Assembly: GCF_001570365.1 (NCBI RefSeq)
Contig: NZ_BBYK01000073.1
Location: forward strand, 1 to 64,000
From: Microtetraspora fusca
GTDB lineage: Bacteria > Actinomycetota > Actinomycetes > Streptosporangiales > Streptosporangiaceae
Direction: 5' to 3'
Length of the DNA: 64,000 nucleotides
Shown piece after piece: positions 43,314-52,407 of the stretch. Under the pieces are notes generated by a model. It saw only the letters and a program-made list of their open reading frames with translations. It did not search any database and had not been told where the DNA came from. How positions within the stretch are numbered: the stretch's first letter is position 1; the number at the start of each line of letters is the position of its first letter. Both the position numbers and the translations under genes were made by a program.

Positions 43314-44285
43314 TCAGTCCTTCCGGCCGAATCCGACGAGGCGTCCCTGCAGCAGGGTCACCAGGACGATCAACAGGGTCAGCAGGAACGCCCCGGCCGA
43401 GCCGACGCCGTAGTCCTGGCCCTTGAGCGCGGTGTCGTACAGGAACACCAGCGGCGGCCGTACGGGGGCGGTGGAGTTGCCGGTGGTGGTCATGAACACG
43501 TTGTAGAACTCGTCGAACGCCTGGAACGCGGCGATGAGGATCAGCATGAGGATCGCCACCGACGTGTTGCGCAGCATCGGCAGGGTGATGTGCCGGAACT
43601 GCGCCCACCGGGACGCGCCGTCCAGGGAGGCCGCCTCGTACAGGTGGACCGGGATGGCCTGGAGGCCCGCCAGGAACAGGATCATGTAGAGGCCGACCTG
43701 AAGCCACAGGCGCACTGTGATGATCACGATCCAGTACAGGGGCGGGTCGGTGCTGGCGATCCAGGACTGGACGTCCCAGCCGAACAGCCCGCCGATGGTG
43801 TTGGCGACGCCGGACGGCAAGCCGTTGAACAGGCTCATCTTCCAGATCAGCGCGGCGACGACATAGGAGACGGCGGCCGGGATGAGGAAGCTGGTGCGGA
43901 AGAAGGCCCGGCCGCGGCGCATCCCGTGCAGCAGCACGGCGAGCCCGAGCGATAGGCCGAACGTCACCGGCACGATGAAGATCGTGAACAGGATGATTCC
44001 GGTCATCGAGGACCGGAACGCCTCGTCCTTGAGCAGGAACGTGTAGTTGTCGAAGCCGATCCAGGATCCGAGATCGACGGTGCCGCGGGCCTCGCTGAAA
44101 CTGAGCAGGAAGCTCCAGCCGATGGCGACGTATTTGAACAGGCCGAGGCCGAGGACCGTGGGCGCGGTCAGCACGGCGAACGCGCCGACGGCCCTCCAGT
44201 CGGTCCGCCGCCCGCGGCGGCCGGGCCGGACCCCGGCCGGGTGGGCGGCGGTGGCCGCCTGCCCGGTCGTGGCGGTGTCTGACAT
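43314..44285 (-). CDS. Carbohydrate ABC transporter permease (MalF type)
   Basis: 323 residues with six membrane helices after a charged N-terminus (PGRRGRRTDW). FKYVAIGWSFLLSFSEARG, EAASLDGASRWAQFRHITLPML (EAA loop) and a C-terminal FLLTLLIVLVTLLQGRLVGFGRKD. CUT1-family partner of the MalG-type permease. Start 2 bp after the binding-protein stop region; part of the galactoside operon. Confidence 0.93.
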   Translation of the reverse strand: MSDTATTGQAATAAHPAGVRPGRRGRRTDWRAVGAFAVLTAPTVLGLGLFKYVAIGWSFLLSFSEARGTVDLGSWIGFDNYTFLLKDEAFRSSMTGIILFTIFIVPVTFGLSLGLAVLLHGMRRGRAFFRTSFLIPAAVSYVVAALIWKMSLFNGLPSGVANTIGGLFGWDVQSWIASTDPPLYWIVIITVRLWLQVGLYMILFLAGLQAIPVHLYEAASLDGASRWAQFRHITLPMLRNTSVAILMLILIAAFQAFDEFYNVFMTTTGNSTAPVRPPLVFLYDTALKGQDYGVGSAGAFLLTLLIVLVTLLQGRLVGFGRKD

Positions 44286-44287
44286 GC

Positions 44288-45556
44288 TCAGGCCAGCTGC
44301 TTGCCGAGCTCGGCCTGGGCCTTCGCCGCGGCTTCGTCGAGTAGCGACTTGGCGTCGCCGCCGCTCTTGGCGATCTTCAGGACGGCCTGCGCGAACGCGG
44401 AGTCCATCGTGGTGTTCCACAGGTTCGGGTAGGCCCTGCTGGTGTTCGCCAGGATGTCGGCGGCGTCCTTCGCCGGGCCCGAGCTGAACTCGGTGGTCTG
44501 CGCCGCGACGCTCTTGCGCGACGGGACGTGGAACCCGTAGCTGACGCACCAGTCCTTCTGCAGGTCCGTCTGCTTGATCCAGAGCCACTCGATGAACTTC
44601 TTGGCCTCTTCGGCGTGCTTGCCCTTGGCGTTCACGGCCGCGAACCAGCCGCCGATGCGGGAGACCGCCTGACCCGTGTCGCCGAACTTCGGCCACGCGA
44701 CGACGCCGAAGTCGTCACCGAGCGCCTTCTTGATGGCGGGCAGGGCCCACAGACCGCACCACTGCATGGCGGCGGCGCCCTGGATGAACGCGCCCGGGTC
44801 GTACCAGTCGGTGGTGAAGTCCAGCAGCAGCGACCTGTCGTCGTGCAACTGCTTGAGTCCGGAGATCGCGGCGACGCCCTCGGGCGAGTTGAAGACGACC
44901 TTCTTGCCCTCGGGGTCGAGCAGGTCGCCGCCGCCCGACCACAGCAACAGGTACGCCGCGTTGCCGATGCCGTCGGAGCCGACGAACAGGCCCTTCTGCT
45001 CCCGGCTGGTGAGCTTCTTGGCGGCGGCGGCCAGATCGGCGAAAGTCTGCGGCGCGGCGATCCCGGCCTTCTCCAGGACGCTCTTGCGGTAGTACAGGAC
45101 CATCGCGTCGTCCATCATCTTCAGGCCGTAAAGCTTGCCGTCGGCCGTGGCGGAGTCCAGCGACGCCTTGGAGTACTCGGCCTCCTGCCCCTTGATGATG
45201 TCGTCGAGCGGAGCGAGCAGGCCGTTCTTGACGTCGACGTACTGGAAGTCGCCGATCTCGAACAGGTCGGGCGCCTGCGGGGTGAGCAGCGTCGAGTGGA
45301 GCTTCGCGGAATAGTCGCCCGCGATCCAGTTGACCTTGATGGCGACGTCCGGGTTGGCCTTGGTGTACTCCTTGGCGTACCGGATCACCGCCTGCTGGGT
45401 GCCGGCCTCGCCGTAGGCGTGGTACCACTGTTCCAGCGTGACCTTGGCGCCGGCCTTGACGGCGTCGTCCTTGCCGCACGCGGCGAGCGCCATGCCGCCG
45501 ACGAAGAGGAGCGATCCGCCCAGGAAGGCGCGGCGGGATGTCAGGGAAGTGCTCAT
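44288..45556 (-). CDS. Extracellular sugar-binding lipoprotein (SBP family 1)
   Basis: 422 residues. The signal SRRAFLGGSLLFVGGMALAAC has a twin-Arg pair and a lipobox, so a Tat-exported lipoprotein is likely. The SBP_1 fold shows VTLEQWYHAYGEAGTQQAVIRYAKEYTKANPDVAIKVNWIAGDY, FEIGDFQYVDVKNGLLAPLDD and the EWLWIKQTD hinge region. It captures oligosaccharides for the adjacent CUT1 permeases. First gene of the SBP-permease-permease-GH42-GH5 operon. The 237-bp gap upstream to the ROK stop should hold its promoter, but I found no convincing operator there. Confidence 0.93.
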   Translation of the reverse strand: MSTSLTSRRAFLGGSLLFVGGMALAACGKDDAVKAGAKVTLEQWYHAYGEAGTQQAVIRYAKEYTKANPDVAIKVNWIAGDYSAKLHSTLLTPQAPDLFEIGDFQYVDVKNGLLAPLDDIIKGQEAEYSKASLDSATADGKLYGLKMMDDAMVLYYRKSVLEKAGIAAPQTFADLAAAAKKLTSREQKGLFVGSDGIGNAAYLLLWSGGGDLLDPEGKKVVFNSPEGVAAISGLKQLHDDRSLLLDFTTDWYDPGAFIQGAAAMQWCGLWALPAIKKALGDDFGVVAWPKFGDTGQAVSRIGGWFAAVNAKGKHAEEAKKFIEWLWIKQTDLQKDWCVSYGFHVPSRKSVAAQTTEFSSGPAKDAADILANTSRAYPNLWNTTMDSAFAQAVLKIAKSGGDAKSLLDEAAAKAQAELGKQLA

Positions 45557-45793
45557 TTGGGGGGTCCTTTCTGAGGGGCCGAGCCGCCCGCCGGCCCATG
45601 GCGCGGGCCGGTGTTCCCGGAGATGGTGCTGGGGAGTGCCTGACGGATGCGTCGCGAGGCGGAGGAGGAGGGGAGCGGAGCCTTCGCCCGACATTTCCGG
45701 GCCATATGGAAACTCCGAGCCGGCGAGGTGTCTCGTCGACGGGGAGACGATGTCGCGAGGCGCCGTCCGGGCCGCGCGGCAGTGCGTGGTCGG

Positions 45794-46999
45794 TCAGCCG
45801 GGTGTACTGACCATGGACTGGACGGCGACGGTCGCCGCGCCGCGCGCCCATTCCTCGAACGGCAGCGGGCGGATGGTCAGGCCGCACCGCCCCGCGCTGC
45901 CGTAGGCCTGGGCGGAGAACGCCTCGCGGATCGACTCCTCGAACAGGTCGTAGGCGTCGAGTCCTTCGCCGGATACCACGAGGCTTTCCGGGCCGAGGAG
46001 GTTCGCCACCACGGCCAGGCCGAGGCCGATGGCCCGGCCGGCGATGGCGAAGACCTTGCGGAGGACCTGGTCGCCCGAGCGGGCCAGATCGACCGCCTGG
46101 TCGATGGTGAGATCGTCCACGCCGGTCACGCGGCGCGCCTCGGTGAGCAGTGCCTGGGTGGAGGCCAGCGCTTCGAGGCAGCCGGTCGCGCCGCAGTGGC
46201 ACCGCGGTCCGTCGACGCCGATCGGCACATGGCCGATCTCCCCGGACACGCCGAAGGCGCCGGAGACGAGACCGCCGTTGACGACGAACGCGCTGCCTAT
46301 GCCGGTGCCGACGGTGACCAGGGCGAAGGAGGACGCGCCGACGCCTTCACCGAACCAGTGCTCGGCGACGGCGAGGGCCTTGACGTCGTTCTCCAGCGTC
46401 GTGGTCAGCCCGGTCGCCTCATCCAGCAGCGCGGCGAGCGGAACGTCTCGCCAGCCGAGGAAGGGGGAGTAGCGCACGGTGCCGGTGTCGCGGTCGACGT
46501 CGCCGGAGATGGCGACACCGAGCCGATGGGCCCGCTCTCGGAAGTCGGGGTGCTCGTCCAAGAGCTCCGCCGTGAGCGCGGCGATGGCCGCGACCACGTC
46601 GGCGGGTTCCATGGGAGAGGCGGAGGCGTCGGTCCGCACGTCGAATCCGGGCACCGGGCGGTGCTTGGAGATCACGATCCGGGAGCCGAGATCGGTCACC
46701 ACACCGATGAGGTCATCACCGGTGATCTTGATTCCGACGAAGTACTCACGTTCCGGCGCGATCGCCAGCGGACTGGCGGGCCTGCCCGCGCCGGGCGCCG
46801 TCCGCTCGGTGGGTGCGAGTTCCCGCAGGTAGCCCGCCTCGATCAGGGGACGGGCGGCTTTGGTCACGGCCGCAGATGAGAGGCCTGTGAGCCGACAGAC
46901 GTCGACCCGGCTCGCCGGGCCCCGGGTGAGGACGGTGGTGAAGACCGCTGCGGCGGCGGGGCTGGAGACGGGTGCCCCGGAGCCCTGGCTTCTCGGCAT
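45794..46999 (-). CDS. ROK family transcriptional regulator
   Basis: 401 residues. N-terminal winged HTH ~15-60 (ASRVDVCRLTGLSSAAVTKAARPLIEAGYLRE). ROK sugar-kinase-like domain: VGIKITGDDLIGVVTDLG, ENDVKALAVAEHWFGEG, VGTGIGSAFVVNGGL and the zinc motif GEIGHVPIG...CHCGATGCLE. It represses or activates according to a sugar or sugar phosphate. Divergent from GH36 across an AT-rich dyad, and upstream of the sugar ABC/GH42/GH5 genes on its own strand: the obvious local regulator of the galactoside locus. Confidence 0.93.
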   Translation of the reverse strand: MPRSQGSGAPVSSPAAAAVFTTVLTRGPASRVDVCRLTGLSSAAVTKAARPLIEAGYLRELAPTERTAPGAGRPASPLAIAPEREYFVGIKITGDDLIGVVTDLGSRIVISKHRPVPGFDVRTDASASPMEPADVVAAIAALTAELLDEHPDFRERAHRLGVAISGDVDRDTGTVRYSPFLGWRDVPLAALLDEATGLTTTLENDVKALAVAEHWFGEGVGASSFALVTVGTGIGSAFVVNGGLVSGAFGVSGEIGHVPIGVDGPRCHCGATGCLEALASTQALLTEARRVTGVDDLTIDQAVDLARSGDQVLRKVFAIAGRAIGLGLAVVANLLGPESLVVSGEGLDAYDLFEESIREAFSAQAYGSAGRCGLTIRPLPFEEWARGAATVAVQSMVSTPG

Positions 47000-47021
47000 G
47001 CGGGTTACCGTAGGGTGAACT

Positions 47022-47046
47022 AATTAACTTCGTCAAGAATTTAATT
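47022..47046. promoter_or_regulatory. Candidate ROK operator AATTAA-N13-TTAATT
   Basis: A perfect AT-rich dyad, with a further CTT/AAG inner match, stands out in GC-rich DNA between the ROK and GH36 starts. The shape resembles operators of NagC/ROK repressors (TTAATT half-sites). Confidence 0.68.
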
Positions 47047-47107
47047 TGGGGTGGCCGGGGATCTACACTTCCCGACCGTCGCCGACCCTCGCGAGGAGCG
47101 CCCCACT

Positions 47108-49186
47108 GTGATCGAGTTCGACCCCCGCCACCGGATCTGGCTGCTCAGCACGCCCACCATGGCGTACGCGCTGCGGCTGGACGAGGACGGCACTCCCCGG
47201 CACGTGCACTGGGGGCGCCCCCTGACGTTGGAGCAGGCGGCGGCCGTACCGCCCTTCCGCGACCCGGCGGACAGCAGCTTCGAGTACCCGCGGGCGGACG
47301 GGGCGGAGTTTCCTGTCGCCGGGTTCGGGCCGCCCGCTCTCCAGGTCCGCTTCCCGGGCGGAGGGCAGGAGATCGAGTGGCGCTGTGACGGTCACACGGT
47401 CGAGGGCGGTCATCTGACGATCCGGCTGCACGACCGGTGCCGTCCGCTCGCGGCCGAGTTGCACTACCGGGTGCATGAGGACGGCGATGTGCTGGAGCGG
47501 TGGACCGTACTGCGGCACACAGGGGGTGACGTGCCCCTGGAAGTGCTGCGCGTGGACTCGGCCGCGTGGAGCGTTCCCCATCTGGCGGGCTATCGGCTGA
47601 GCCATGTGACCGGGGCGTGGGGCAGTGAGTTCCGGCTGCGCCGCGAGGCTCTCCCAGGAGGGGAGACCGTTCTGACGAGCAGACGAGGCGTATCGGGGCA
47701 TCACGCCAATCCATGGCTCATGATCGACGACGGTGGGGCCGGCGAGGAACACGGGGAGGTGTGGAGCACCGCGCTGGCCTGGAGCGGGAGCTGGCGGATC
47801 ACGCTGCACCGTTCACCCGCCGAGCGCCTGCGCTGGAGCGGCGGGTTCGGCCATGACGGGGTCACCTGGCGGCTGGAGCAGGGCGAGTCGCTGGAGACGC
47901 CGGTTTTCGCGGGCCTGTACCGCCCCGACGGATTCGGCGGCACGAGCCGGTCCTGGCACGCGTACATCGCGCGGCACGTGCTGCCCGCCGGGTCCGAGCT
48001 GCGCCCGGTGGTCTACAACTCATGGGAGGCGACCGGCTGGGCGGTGACGGAGGAGGGGCAGAAGGGGCTCGCTGTCCTTGCGGCCGAGGTCGGCGCGGAG
48101 ATGTTCGTCATGGACGACGGCTGGTTCGGCGCGCGCGACAGCGACGAGGCCGGGCTCGGTGACTGGCTGCCGAACCCCGGCAAGTTCCCCACGGGGCTGG
48201 ACGGGCTGATCGCCGAGGTGCACCGGCTCGGCATGCGGTTCGGGATCTGGGTGGAGCCGGAGATGGTCAACCCCGACAGCGACCTCTACCGCGCCCATCC
48301 CGACTGGGTGCTGCACGAGCCGGACCGGCGCCGCACGCTGCTGCGCAACCAACTCGTGCTCGACTTCGGGCGGCCCGAGGTGGCCTCATGGGCGCACGAC
48401 TGGCTGGACCGGCTGGTGGGCGAACATGGGATCGACTTCCTCAAATGGGACATGAACCGGGCTCTCACCGAGGTGGGGCGGCCCGGGGCCGGCGATCCGG
48501 GCCGGCCGTGGATCGACCATGTGCGTGGTGTGTACGAGGTGATGGACCGGCTGCGCGCCGACCATCCCCGGCTGCGGATCGAGGCGTGCGCGGGCGGTGG
48601 CGGCCGGGTGGACCTCGGTGTGCTGCGCCGCACCGACGAGGCGTGGACCTCCGACAACACCGACGCCGCCGACCGGATCGCGATCCAGCACGGGTTCGGG
48701 CAGATCTATCCCGCCCGGACGATGGCGGCGTGGGTGACCGACAGCCCGAACTTCCTGACCGGCCGGGATCTGCCGCTGCGGTTCCGTTTCCATGTGGCGA
48801 TGGCCGGGGTGCTGGGCGTCGGCGGCGACCTGTCGCGCTGGAGCGCCGCCGAGCGCGGGGAGGCGGCGGAGCTCGTCGCGCTCTACAAGGAGATCCGTCC
48901 GGTCGTGCAGCACGGCGTCCACTACCGGCTGGGGGAGCCGCCGCTGACAGGTGTGCAGTATGTCGCGGACGGCCGGGTCGTCGTGCTCGCCTGGCGGCTG
49001 TCGTCCCCCTTCGGAGCCCCGCCCGCGCCTCTGCGGTTGCGCGCCCTGGACCCGGACGCCCGCTATCGCGACGACGACACCGGCGCCGTCCATCACGGGG
49101 CCGTCCTGCTGGCTCATGGCCTCCCGCTTGAGCTGCCGGGCCGCAGCCACGCCAGCGTCCTCGTCCGCCTGACCCGTGTCGAGTGA
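47108..49186 (+). CDS. GH36 alpha-galactosidase
   Basis: The GTG at 47108 has GAGGAG 9 nt upstream; the outer GTG at 47051 lacks one and borders the operator. 692 residues, full GH36 length: N-terminal beta-supersandwich, then FVMDDGWFGARDSDEAGLGDW, GIWVEPEMVNPDSDLY, the nucleophile Asp448 in LKWDMNR and acid/base Asp516 in TSDNTDAADR. No signal peptide, so it removes alpha-galactose from imported oligosaccharides. Divergent from ROK, likely co-regulated with the GH42/GH5 operon. Confidence 0.94.
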   Translation: MIEFDPRHRIWLLSTPTMAYALRLDEDGTPRHVHWGRPLTLEQAAAVPPFRDPADSSFEYPRADGAEFPVAGFGPPALQVRFPGGGQEIEWRCDGHTVEGGHLTIRLHDRCRPLAAELHYRVHEDGDVLERWTVLRHTGGDVPLEVLRVDSAAWSVPHLAGYRLSHVTGAWGSEFRLRREALPGGETVLTSRRGVSGHHANPWLMIDDGGAGEEHGEVWSTALAWSGSWRITLHRSPAERLRWSGGFGHDGVTWRLEQGESLETPVFAGLYRPDGFGGTSRSWHAYIARHVLPAGSELRPVVYNSWEATGWAVTEEGQKGLAVLAAEVGAEMFVMDDGWFGARDSDEAGLGDWLPNPGKFPTGLDGLIAEVHRLGMRFGIWVEPEMVNPDSDLYRAHPDWVLHEPDRRRTLLRNQLVLDFGRPEVASWAHDWLDRLVGEHGIDFLKWDMNRALTEVGRPGAGDPGRPWIDHVRGVYEVMDRLRADHPRLRIEACAGGGGRVDLGVLRRTDEAWTSDNTDAADRIAIQHGFGQIYPARTMAAWVTDSPNFLTGRDLPLRFRFHVAMAGVLGVGGDLSRWSAAERGEAAELVALYKEIRPVVQHGVHYRLGEPPLTGVQYVADGRVVVLAWRLSSPFGAPPAPLRLRALDPDARYRDDDTGAVHHGAVLLAHGLPLELPGRSHASVLVRLTRVE

Positions 49187-49208
49187 GAGTTGACCGTCTC
49201 CCGGGATC

Positions 49209-49237
49209 GGCCGCACTCCACCGGAGTGGAGTCGGCC
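49209..49237. terminator. Bidirectional terminator between GH36 and membrane-GH5 genes
   Basis: GGCCG-(C)-ACTCCAC pairs with GTGGAGT-CGGCC around a CGGA loop: 12 bp with one bulged C, between two convergent stops. Confidence 0.8.
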
Positions 49238-49298
49238 CCAGAGCGCGGTGTCGGCGGCAAGCGTTCATTTCCGCAGGCGATCCCTTGGACTCGATCGT

Positions 49299-51752
49299 CT
49301 AGCGGTGTGCCGTCAGGGTGTAGGCGCCCCGGGCGCAGCCAATGATGCGCCAGCCGCCCGGTGTCTGCCGGGCGGCGACGCCCGTGAGTCCGGCACTACG
49401 GACGACCGGCCGGGCACCGCCGGGGAACCAGACGTCGAGGCCGCACCCGGCGCCCTCGCCCTGTGCCGTGAGGCTCGCCTGGTCCGACGTGAGGCCGGTC
49501 AGGCGGCCGGGGGCGGAACGGGGGTAGGGGCGCGAGAGTTCGGCAACGTATTCGGGGGGCGGGGGCAGGTACTTCCCGGTGGCACAGTCCTCGATCATGA
49601 GGTTGCCGCCGGTCTTGGATTCGGCTCCGGCGTGGGCGTCGCCGCAGGACTGCTTCCAGACCCAGAACGCGCCGCCGATTCGGTGCCGATCCTCGTGGTC
49701 GGTGTATCTCTTGATCGGGGCCGAGGCGGCGTCGCCGAACCACCCCCACTCTCCCGACCAGAGCCCCGCGCCGTAGTACGCCGCCGCCCGGCTCGCCAGG
49801 TCGAAGCCGCGCTCGATGCTCGTGATGGTGACGCCGGTGCCCTGGTCGATGGTGATCGACTCGTTGTAGAGGTGAGGGGCGAAGACGAGCAACCGGTCGT
49901 CGGTGAAGTCCTTGGGCACCGAGACCTCGAAGCCCAGACCCGACCAGAGCACGGACGGCTCGAAGAAGATCAGGTGCGGGAAGCCGCGCTTCTCGCCCGC
50001 CCTGATGGCCTTGATCGCTCGATCGTAGTAGCGGCCGAGCAGCACGCCGGAGGTGATCGGCGGGGCCTCGCCGAAGCCGGGCTCGTTCAGCAGGTCGTAT
50101 CCGGCGACCATGGGCTCGCTCGCGAACCGCTCCGCCAGCATGCCCCAGGCGGCGACCAGGCGGGTCTGGATGCCATCCCTGTCCTGGTAGAAGTTGGTGA
50201 AGGCGCGGGCGACGGCGGGAGAGATATCGCGTCCGGTGAACTCGCACTTGGGGGCGCCGTCGAAGCGGTCGGCCCAGGTGGGGGCGCCGTCCCAACCGTG
50301 CATCGGGGAACCGTTCTCGCAGGTGGTGCCGGGGGCGGCGTTGACGCCCTTGCCCCAGGCGTCCTGGTGCATGTCGATGACCGTGTGCAGGCCATGCTTG
50401 GCCGCGGTCTCGACGGCCCAGGAGATCCTGGCGAGGTAGGCCGGGTCGTAGTGGCCCGGCTGGGGTTCCAGGGCTGACCAGGACAGGGCGAGGCGGATGA
50501 CGTTGAAGCCCATCTGCTCCATGCCGACGAAGTCGGCCTCGGTGAGCGGTCGCGTCACCGCCTTGTCCGGAAATTCCTGGAAATAGTCTTCGAGCTGGTT
50601 GACGTTCACGCCGCGCAGCAGCACCTCATTGCCGTCGGCGTCGACGATCCTGCGGTCGGCTGAGAGCGTCAGGCCCTTGGTGTGTGGTGGCTGCGCGGTG
50701 GCGGTTCCGGGTTGCGGGAGCGGTATGGCGAGCGCCGCCGCGCCCACGACAGCCGCCATCCAAATCGCCGCAGAAATGGTGAAGCCCGTACGCGCAGGGA
50801 CCAGGGCGGTTCTTCGCGCCGGGAGGGTGGCGGGGAGGAGGGCGACGAGGGCTGCCGTCGCGAAGGCGAGGAGGGCGCCGAAGGAAAGCGCGGGGGCGAG
50901 GCGAAGCATGATCGCCGGTGCCCAGAACGTGTCGCCGCCCGCCAGGTCGCCGGGAAGCCCGATGGCCGCCTGGACCAGGCCCAGCGTCGCGGCCGCTCCC
51001 AGCGCGGAGATCCCGGCCACGACGGCCCGCGGCGAGGTGGTGGTACCGAGCCGGCGGTTCAGTGCCCAGGTCGTAACGCCCAGCAGGGCGACGGCGGCGA
51101 GGCGGCCCAGCGGTCCCGCCTCGGGCGCCGGGGCCAGCGGGGAGTCGCCGATCGCATACCCGACGGGTGAGCCGCCCCACCACACTCCACCTACCAACGC
51201 ACCCAAGACCACGGCCACCCCCGCCGCAACCCACCCCGGCCCCGAAACCGGCGGGAAGAACGACGCCGGGGCCGCCGCAGGTCCGGTGCCCGACCCTGGG
51301 GAGGTCGAACTCGAAGGGGGTGGGGTGAGGCGGCGGCGTAGGAGCTGCGTGAGCCAGGTGGCCGCCAGGACCGGCAGGCCGAAGATCGCCGCCTTGACGC
51401 CGGTGAAGCCGGTCGACCACGCCAGGTAGACCACATCGCCGAAGGCCATCACCAGCGACATCATCAGCTTGGCCGCCATCGCCGACCACACCACCGCGCC
51501 CCACACCAGAAGTGCCGCACGCAGCGGGGCGCCCTCGCGTGCGACCACCCACGCCAGCGCCCCAACTCCCGCGAGCAGCAGCGGCACATAGACGGCCGGC
51601 GCGGCCACCTGCCACAGCCCGGCGACAGGTAACAGGTCGGCGCCCGTCCACGTGTACGGCGCGGCCAGCCCCGACGGGTCGAAAGCCGCCCCCAGCACGA
51701 TGACGGCGGCCAGCATCACAACGGCGATCGGCGACAGCCAGCGGTTCCTCAT
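49299..51752 (-). CDS. Polytopic membrane protein fused to endoglycoceramidase-like GH5 domain
   Basis: The start at 51752 is preferred because the earlier in-frame ATG (51767) lies inside a palindrome; neither has a ribosome binding site, so leaderless initiation is possible. 817 residues. Positions ~1-350 carry about nine or ten hydrophobic segments with a Pro/Ser-rich linker after the fourth or so (LTPPPSSSTSPGSGTGP). Residues ~360-740 form a GH5 domain: ILRR-like RIVDADGNEVLLRGVNVNQ, FNVIRLALSWSALEP, DMHQDAWGKG, acid/base Glu in DLLNEPG and nucleophile Glu in WSGEWGW. This spacing is that of endoglycoceramidase/glycosylceramidase enzymes. A C-terminal beta domain with two Cys follows. The enzyme is probably held at the outer face of the membrane. 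Confidence 0.85.
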   Translation of the reverse strand: MRNRWLSPIAVVMLAAVIVLGAAFDPSGLAAPYTWTGADLLPVAGLWQVAAPAVYVPLLLAGVGALAWVVAREGAPLRAALLVWGAVVWSAMAAKLMMSLVMAFGDVVYLAWSTGFTGVKAAIFGLPVLAATWLTQLLRRRLTPPPSSSTSPGSGTGPAAAPASFFPPVSGPGWVAAGVAVVLGALVGGVWWGGSPVGYAIGDSPLAPAPEAGPLGRLAAVALLGVTTWALNRRLGTTTSPRAVVAGISALGAAATLGLVQAAIGLPGDLAGGDTFWAPAIMLRLAPALSFGALLAFATAALVALLPATLPARRTALVPARTGFTISAAIWMAAVVGAAALAIPLPQPGTATAQPPHTKGLTLSADRRIVDADGNEVLLRGVNVNQLEDYFQEFPDKAVTRPLTEADFVGMEQMGFNVIRLALSWSALEPQPGHYDPAYLARISWAVETAAKHGLHTVIDMHQDAWGKGVNAAPGTTCENGSPMHGWDGAPTWADRFDGAPKCEFTGRDISPAVARAFTNFYQDRDGIQTRLVAAWGMLAERFASEPMVAGYDLLNEPGFGEAPPITSGVLLGRYYDRAIKAIRAGEKRGFPHLIFFEPSVLWSGLGFEVSVPKDFTDDRLLVFAPHLYNESITIDQGTGVTITSIERGFDLASRAAAYYGAGLWSGEWGWFGDAASAPIKRYTDHEDRHRIGGAFWVWKQSCGDAHAGAESKTGGNLMIEDCATGKYLPPPPEYVAELSRPYPRSAPGRLTGLTSDQASLTAQGEGAGCGLDVWFPGGARPVVRSAGLTGVAARQTPGGWRIIGCARGAYTLTAHR

Positions 51753-51764
51753 AGCGTCAGCGAC

Positions 51765-51789
51765 CATATATGAGCATTGCTCACATATG
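51765..51789. promoter_or_regulatory. Palindromic operator around TGAGC-ATT-GCTCA
   Basis: The 25-bp dyad CATATA/TGAGC...GCTCA/CATATG pairs at 11 of 12 positions about a central ATT. It overlaps the probable promoter of the membrane-GH5 gene (TATATG at 51764-51769 could be the -10). The cognate regulator is not next door. Confidence 0.65.
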
Positions 51790-51809
51790 AAGAGTCGGAT
51801 CCGTAACAA

Positions 51810-52169
51810 TGCGGAAGGCCGTGTACCGCTTCAAAAGTCGGTCTGCGAGCACCACCGGAGGGCGGGGGTCAAGCGGCGCCACCAGCCCCGCTCATCATGC
51901 GCGGCGCCTCCTGGACCGAGGGCCTGGAGTTCGCCGAGCGCCGCTGGGCTGCGGCGATGAAGAAGGTGTGATGAGGAGCCGCCGACCGTGAGCGTCGAGG
52001 CAGCCGACCAGTGGGATCGAGATGCTGGCTTCGTCGCTTTCGTCGGCGGCTGGGTCACTGAGTGACAAACTGAGCGACAACGCCTGCGGATGACTATGGA
52101 CGCCGACGGACTATCAGGGATCGTTTTCCCAGCTCAGAGCCGCTTTAGTGCCGCCCTGGTCGGCCGGCT
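51810..52169. other. Gene-poor accessory stretch with decayed coding fragments
   Basis: One plus-strand frame ends in LIMRGASWTEGLEFAERRWAAAMKKV-stop at ~51971 after a Pro/Gly-rich stretch and looks like an orphan C-terminus. It is followed by near-repeats (ACTGAGTGACAAACTGAGCGACAA, ~52056-52080) of the kind often seen between integrase genes and tRNA att sites. No intact gene is present. Confidence 0.35.
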
Positions 52170-52218
52170 AGGTTGCCTGGGGGTCAATGGGGCGCAGGTT
52201 CAAATCCTGTCTGCGACG
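52170..52218 (+). other. tRNA 3'-half-like sequence (probable att-site remnant)
   Basis: GCAGG-TTCAAAT-CCTGT forms a T-arm with a canonical 7-nt loop (52194-52210), preceded by GGGGGTCAATGGG and followed by CTGCGAC-G as an acceptor strand. No 5' half, D-arm or anticodon arm precedes it, so this is not a complete tRNA. Such 3' ends mark integration sites of mobile elements. Confidence 0.5.
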
Positions 52219-52355
52219 TGACGGCGCTGGTGGTGGCGGCCGAAAATTGGCGTTCTGCCCGAGACAACATCCAGCGGGGTGACGCCGGCGGCACCCTCAG
52301 GCCGCACGTTGAGCGGCTGGTTGATGCGGGCGAGTGGGGGTTCTGGCGGGACTGA
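52218..52355 (+). pseudogene. Short orphan coding fragment, 45 aa
   Basis: From GTG 52218: VTALVVAAENWRSARDNIQRGDAGGTLRPHVERLVDAGEWGFWRD. Good codon bias but very short, no ribosome binding site, and it abuts the tRNA-like remnant, as if truncated by integration. No family recognised. Confidence 0.3.
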
Positions 52356-52407
52356 GGACGTGGCCGGAACCGCCCGCCGCTTGATCGTTTTGCCGTACGC
52401 TCCGGGG

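Noticed and set aside
45557-45793. A second ROK operator upstream of the sugar-binding protein
   Set aside because: Only a 5-bp GTCTC/GAGAC dyad is present and no AATTAA-type half-sites, so no operator is claimed.
52170-52218. A functional tRNA gene
   Set aside because: Only T-arm and acceptor-like 3' strand are present; D-arm, anticodon arm and 5' acceptor are missing.
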